Source: Fen-455 sp050012675
GTDB lineage: Bacteria; Actinomycetota; Acidimicrobiia; Acidimicrobiales; Bog-793
DNA: 54,393 nucleotides
Assembly (NCBI GenBank): GCA_050012675.1
Contig: JBEKGS010000015.1
Span: forward strand, 1 to 54,393
Reading direction: 5' to 3'
The notes below the pieces were generated by a model that did not search any database, was not told where the DNA came from, and worked only from the letters and a program-made list of their open reading frames with translations. Within the stretch, counting starts at the first letter, position 1. The number at the start of each line of letters is the position of its first letter. The position numbers and the translations under genes were made by a program. Below, piece by piece: positions 51,482 to 54,393 of the stretch.

Positions 51482-52306
51482 TCAGATGAGCTTGAGGGCC
51501 AACTGAGGGAGCTGTTGGGCCTGGGACAGGACCGAGATACCCGACTGCTCGAGGATCTGCAGGGACGTGAACTGCGATGTCGCCGAGGCGACGTTCACGT
51601 CGACAAGGTCCGCGTGTGCCGAGGTCAGGTTCTGCTGGGCAACCGTGACGTTGTTGGACAGCGCCTGGATCTGGTTCTGCGAGGAACCGAGAGCAGCCGC
51701 ATCGGACGCCAGAGTGTTGATGGCCGCCTGAACGGCGGTCATCGCCGACTGCGCGCCCCCTACCGTGCTGATGTCGAAGGTCGCACCGCTGAAGAGCTGG
51801 CTCGCCGTCGTGTTCGTAAGGGAGACGGTAACCTGATCGGCAGAGGACGCCGTCGGGCCGACCTGAAAGGTCAACGCTGCGCTCGACGTGCCGTTGAGAA
51901 GGCTCGTTCCGGCGTAGGTCGTCGACTGTGCAATCTGGTCGAGCTGTGCGATAAGGGAGTCGAACTCCGCCTTGTCAGCGGCTCCGCCACTGCCAGCAGT
52001 CGTGGTGTTGGCTGCCTGGGTGGCGATCGTGTTCGCCTGCTGGAGGATGGCCTCCTGCTGGTTCATCGCTCCCTGTGCGGTCTGCAGCACCGAGACCGCG
52101 GTCTGGGCGTTGCTCTCGGCGGCGCCGTAGCCGTTGATCTCTGACTGTAGGGACTGGGCAATCGAGTAGCCCGCCGGGTTGTCGGCTGCGGTCTGGATCT
52201 GCAGACCGGAGCTCAGTTGGCCGACGACGCTCGACAGCGCAGTGTCTGTGGTGTCGAGGTTGTTCTCCGCCCCTAGGGCGGCGACGTTGTCATTTATGAG
52301 CAGCAT
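51482..52306 (-). CDS. fliC: Flagellin
   Basis: A 274-aa filament subunit close to the minimal size. The N-terminal D0/D1 (INDNVAALGAENNLDTTDTA, LSSGLQIQTAADNPAGYSIA) and C-terminal D1/D0 (VNVASATSQFTSLQILEQSG, then VLSQAQQLPQLALKLI) are typical. The central region of ~80 residues is Ser/Thr/Gly-rich, offering O-glycosylation sites. AAGGAGGA sits 8 nt before ATG. The frame is open far upstream but unrelated. A strong hairpin follows the stop. Confidence 0.96.
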   Translation of the reverse strand: MLLINDNVAALGAENNLDTTDTALSSVVGQLSSGLQIQTAADNPAGYSIAQSLQSEINGYGAAESNAQTAVSVLQTAQGAMNQQEAILQQANTIATQAANTTTAGSGGAADKAEFDSLIAQLDQIAQSTTYAGTSLLNGTSSAALTFQVGPTASSADQVTVSLTNTTASQLFSGATFDISTVGGAQSAMTAVQAAINTLASDAAALGSSQNQIQALSNNVTVAQQNLTSAHADLVDVNVASATSQFTSLQILEQSGISVLSQAQQLPQLALKLI

Positions 52307-52546
52307 TTCCGTGTCCTCCTTGACTGTCGTGGGCCGGCAACCGCACCGGTCCTCGGAAGGCCTTCCTTGGCCTGTCAATGCAAACGGCCGATTCCCCTCT
52401 CGTCTTGCCTGATTCGTGAAAAATTCTTTGCGGGCCCCACGCGTCCCACAGGGCGACCCGATGGCAGTCCGAGTTGCGACGGCGTCGTTAATAGAGAAAC
52501 CGGCACCCGTGAGGCCCAAGCCCGCGGTCACGGCACTGGAGGATGA
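52307..52546 (-). promoter_or_regulatory. fliC leader and divergent promoter region
   Basis: On the minus strand the leader has several GGA motifs, including the ribosome site AAGGAGGA (52314-52321), a GGAAGGCCTTCC palindrome (52355-52366) and AGGACC in between, as expected for CsrA binding. Farther up is an AT-rich island with GAAAAATTC (52418-52426). No clear sigma-28 -35/-10 pair was found. The divergent glycosyltransferase promoter must lie here too. Confidence 0.45.
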
Positions 52547-54393
52547 GTGGCGCTCGTCTCGTTGTGCATGATCATGAAGGACGAGGAGGAGGAGCTTCCC
52601 CTTGTGATCGCCTCCGCAGCGGGCCTCGTCGACGAGATCGTGATCTACGACACCGGCTCGACCGATCGATCCGTGGCTCTGGCACGCGAGCTCGGTGCCA
52701 CCGTCGTCGAGGGGTACTGGGACGACGACTTCTCCCGGGCGCGTAACCAAGCACTCGAGTACTGCACCGGCGAGTGGATCCTCTGGCTCGACGCCGACGA
52801 GGCTGTCCACGGCGACAAGGCCGCGTTTCGTACACGACTTGCACACGAGCGGGCCTTCGACCAGTACGCCGTATCGATCGAGTCCCTCGAAGGGGGCGGG
52901 CTCGGCGGGCGATCGACCTTCAGGGCCGCACGCGTGTTCCGCCGGGAGCAGTGTCACTGGTTCGGACCACTTCACGAACAGATCGGGCTGCGAGACGGCG
53001 ACGGCCGCCCCGCCACGACCATCTGCTCGGAGCTGCGCATCCTCCATCGTGGCTACACAAGCCTCAAGTGGAAAGCCAAGGACCTGGTTGAGCGGAACCT
53101 GCGGATCGCCCGGAGCGCCCTCGAGGACCCCGAAGTCGATCACTCGACGGCGCTGTTCAACTACGGGCGCACCCTGGCTATGGGTGGCGACCCTCGCTCG
53201 GCGATCGCACCGCTGCGGGAAGCTGCCGACACGACGCCATGGCCGATGGTGCGGCGCACTGCCTTACGAACGATCTTTGACATTCACCTCAGCTTCGACG
53301 AGTTCGACGAGGCGTCCGAGATAGTCGAACAGATGCGTCTCACGCTCACCAAGACGATCGCTGTCGATGTGATGAATGTGAAGTTGCTACTGAGAAGGAA
53401 AGACTACGAGGCTTGTCTAGAGGCGATCGACCGCCTTCCCTTCGCCGACACGGACGAGGACGGGTTCGAGATCGGCCGTGCCTCTCTCTCTTGGGCCAAG
53501 GCGCAAGCTCTCGAAGGCCTCGGCCATCACGGCGATGCGGCAGACGCACTTCTCGAGGCGCTGCGCAAGCACGGCCAGCTCGACGTGGGTCTCGACACCC
53601 TTGTAGGGCTCCTACACGGGGCAGGCCGGACTGGTTCGGAAATCGCCCTGGAATCGCGACCCGAGTCAATGCCCGTGCTTGTCGCGATGGCGAGCTGCCT
53701 TGCGGCCCAGGACGCGGACGAGGTGCTGGCTTCGTTCGCAGAGGTCTACCCTGAGCGCCTGGAGCCCCTCGCGGCAGCACGCGAACTAGCAGCGAGGCTG
53801 GGCGTGCCGAGGGCGATGTGGTGGTCGGACCGCCTGCGCCGCGCAGGGCTCGGCGAGATGTGCCCGCTCGCGCGGATCGTCCGGGACGAGACGCTTGAGC
53901 CTTCCTTCAGGCTGCTCGCCGCTGCGGGAGGCTACCGGTCCTTCCGGGACCAGCGCCTTGTCCAGCCGGCGCGTGCGGCGCTCGCGGCCGTCAGCACAGA
54001 AGACCGGGCCGCGGCGATCGAGCAGGTCACCGCTATATCACCAGAGCTCAGCAAGCTCTTGTCAGCCACGACTCACGCAGTCCAATTGTCGCGCCAGGGC
54101 ACGGTCCGCGAGGGCTACATCGCCTGCGCCACCCGGCCCGGGACCACTGCGCAAACGGTGGATGCGGGTGCGTTGCCGTTTGGGACGAGCACCGTGCACG
54201 AGCTCGTCGCCGAGGACCTTCTCTCAGCGGTCTCCCACGACGGGGCGGGGGCGGTCCTGGCCGAGTGGGCACGCGTCGTCTGCGACGGTGGCCGTCTCAG
54301 GCTCACTGTGCCCAACCTCGAAGCGGTCGCCAAGCTCTTCGCTGATGGTCATTCGGCCGAGCTCCGCCGGCTCCTCTACGGCGGGCGCCGCTT
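52547..54393 (+). CDS. GT2 glycosyltransferase-TPR-methyltransferase fusion, 3' end outside window
   Basis: At least 615 residues, running off the right edge. Residues 1-~215 are a GT2 domain: LVSLCMIMKDEEEELPLVI, VDEIVIYDTGSTDRSVALA, then ILWLDADEAV (the metal-binding DxD-like motif), ending near the LHRGY block. A helical TPR-like region follows (YGRTLAMGGDPRSAIAPLRE; YEACLEAIDRLPF). The C-terminal ~60 residues (VDAGALPFGTSTVHELVAED; LAEWARVVCDGGRLRLTVPN) match SAM-dependent methyltransferases. GTG 52547 with TGGAGG just upstream. Divergent from fliC; likely modifies flagellin glycans (inference). Confidence 0.88.
   Translation, partial: MALVSLCMIMKDEEEELPLVIASAAGLVDEIVIYDTGSTDRSVALARELGATVVEGYWDDDFSRARNQALEYCTGEWILWLDADEAVHGDKAAFRTRLAHERAFDQYAVSIESLEGGGLGGRSTFRAARVFRREQCHWFGPLHEQIGLRDGDGRPATTICSELRILHRGYTSLKWKAKDLVERNLRIARSALEDPEVDHSTALFNYGRTLAMGGDPRSAIAPLREAADTTPWPMVRRTALRTIFDIHLSFDEFDEASEIVEQMRLTLTKTIAVDVMNVKLLLRRKDYEACLEAIDRLPFADTDEDGFEIGRASLSWAKAQALEGLGHHGDAADALLEALRKHGQLDVGLDTLVGLLHGAGRTGSEIALESRPESMPVLVAMASCLAAQDADEVLASFAEVYPERLEPLAAARELAARLGVPRAMWWSDRLRRAGLGEMCPLARIVRDETLEPSFRLLAAAGGYRSFRDQRLVQPARAALAAVSTEDRAAAIEQVTAISPELSKLLSATTHAVQLSRQGTVREGYIACATRPGTTAQTVDAGALPFGTSTVHELVAEDLLSAVSHDGAGAVLAEWARVVCDGGRLRLTVPNLEAVAKLFADGHSAELRRLLYGGRR

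Noticed and set aside
52307..52546. A sigma-28 promoter for fliC
   Set aside because: I searched for a TAAA and GCCGATAA pair on the minus strand and found only poor matches with wrong spacing.
1..54393. CRISPR arrays, insertion sequences or prophage genes
   Set aside because: No regular short repeats with spacers, transposase, integrase or phage structural motifs were seen on either strand.

Overview
The window comes from a high-GC bacterium. Most genes use GTG, TTG or ATG starts, third codon positions are strongly G/C, and start/stop codons overlap throughout. Gene content (CsrA-FliW, a Gram-positive style flagellum without P- or L-ring genes, DrrAB-type ABC exporter, MMPL exporter, discrete fab operon) points to a flagellated actinobacterium. 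An acidophilic member of the Acidimicrobiia is my best guess, because the first gene encodes a G1 (eqolisin) acid protease. That assignment is inference.

Left third (1-14.8 kb) is an accessory and surface region. It holds a secreted G1 protease with a repeated Thr linker, an SRPBCC-like gene behind a long structured leader, an MMPL exporter, an internally duplicated secreted protein, two small secreted proteins next to a TetR regulator with a visible operator, two more exported or membrane proteins, a YpeA-type acetyltransferase, a DrrAB-like ABC exporter, a molbindin, an RsbR-N-like protein and an endonuclease/exonuclease/phosphatase-fold enzyme.

Middle (14.9-21.8 kb) is a tightly coupled type II fatty acid operon, fabD-fabH-fabG-acpP-fabF, followed by an ABC1/AarF kinase-like gene. 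FabD carries an extra C-terminal domain that looks like a biotin carrier domain without its lysine.

Right side (21.8-54.4 kb) is a nearly complete flagellar locus. csrA diverges from a long co-directional run: flgB-flgC-fliE-fliF-fliG-fliH-fliI-fliJ, an NlpC/P60-lytic transglycosylase fusion, fliK-flgD-flgE-flbD-motA-motB-fliM-fliN-fliO-fliP-fliQ-fliR-flhB-flhA, a degenerate flhF, a small membrane protein, then flgN-flgK-flgL-fliW. The opposite strand carries fliC-fliD-fliS, a 100-aa unknown gene and a GT4-type glycosyltransferase. A divergent GT2-TPR-methyltransferase gene runs off the right edge. Together these build basal body, type III export gate, stator, hook, junction and filament, with probable filament glycosylation and CsrA/FliW control of flagellin.

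Points that depart from textbook flagella: FliM lacks the N-terminal CheY-binding motif and no chemotaxis genes are present; FlhF has lost its P-loop; FlgF, FlgG, FliL, FlhG and FliA are absent from the window; the filament cap FliD (845 aa) is three times longer than the flagellin (274 aa). No rRNA, intact tRNA, insertion sequence or CRISPR array was seen.
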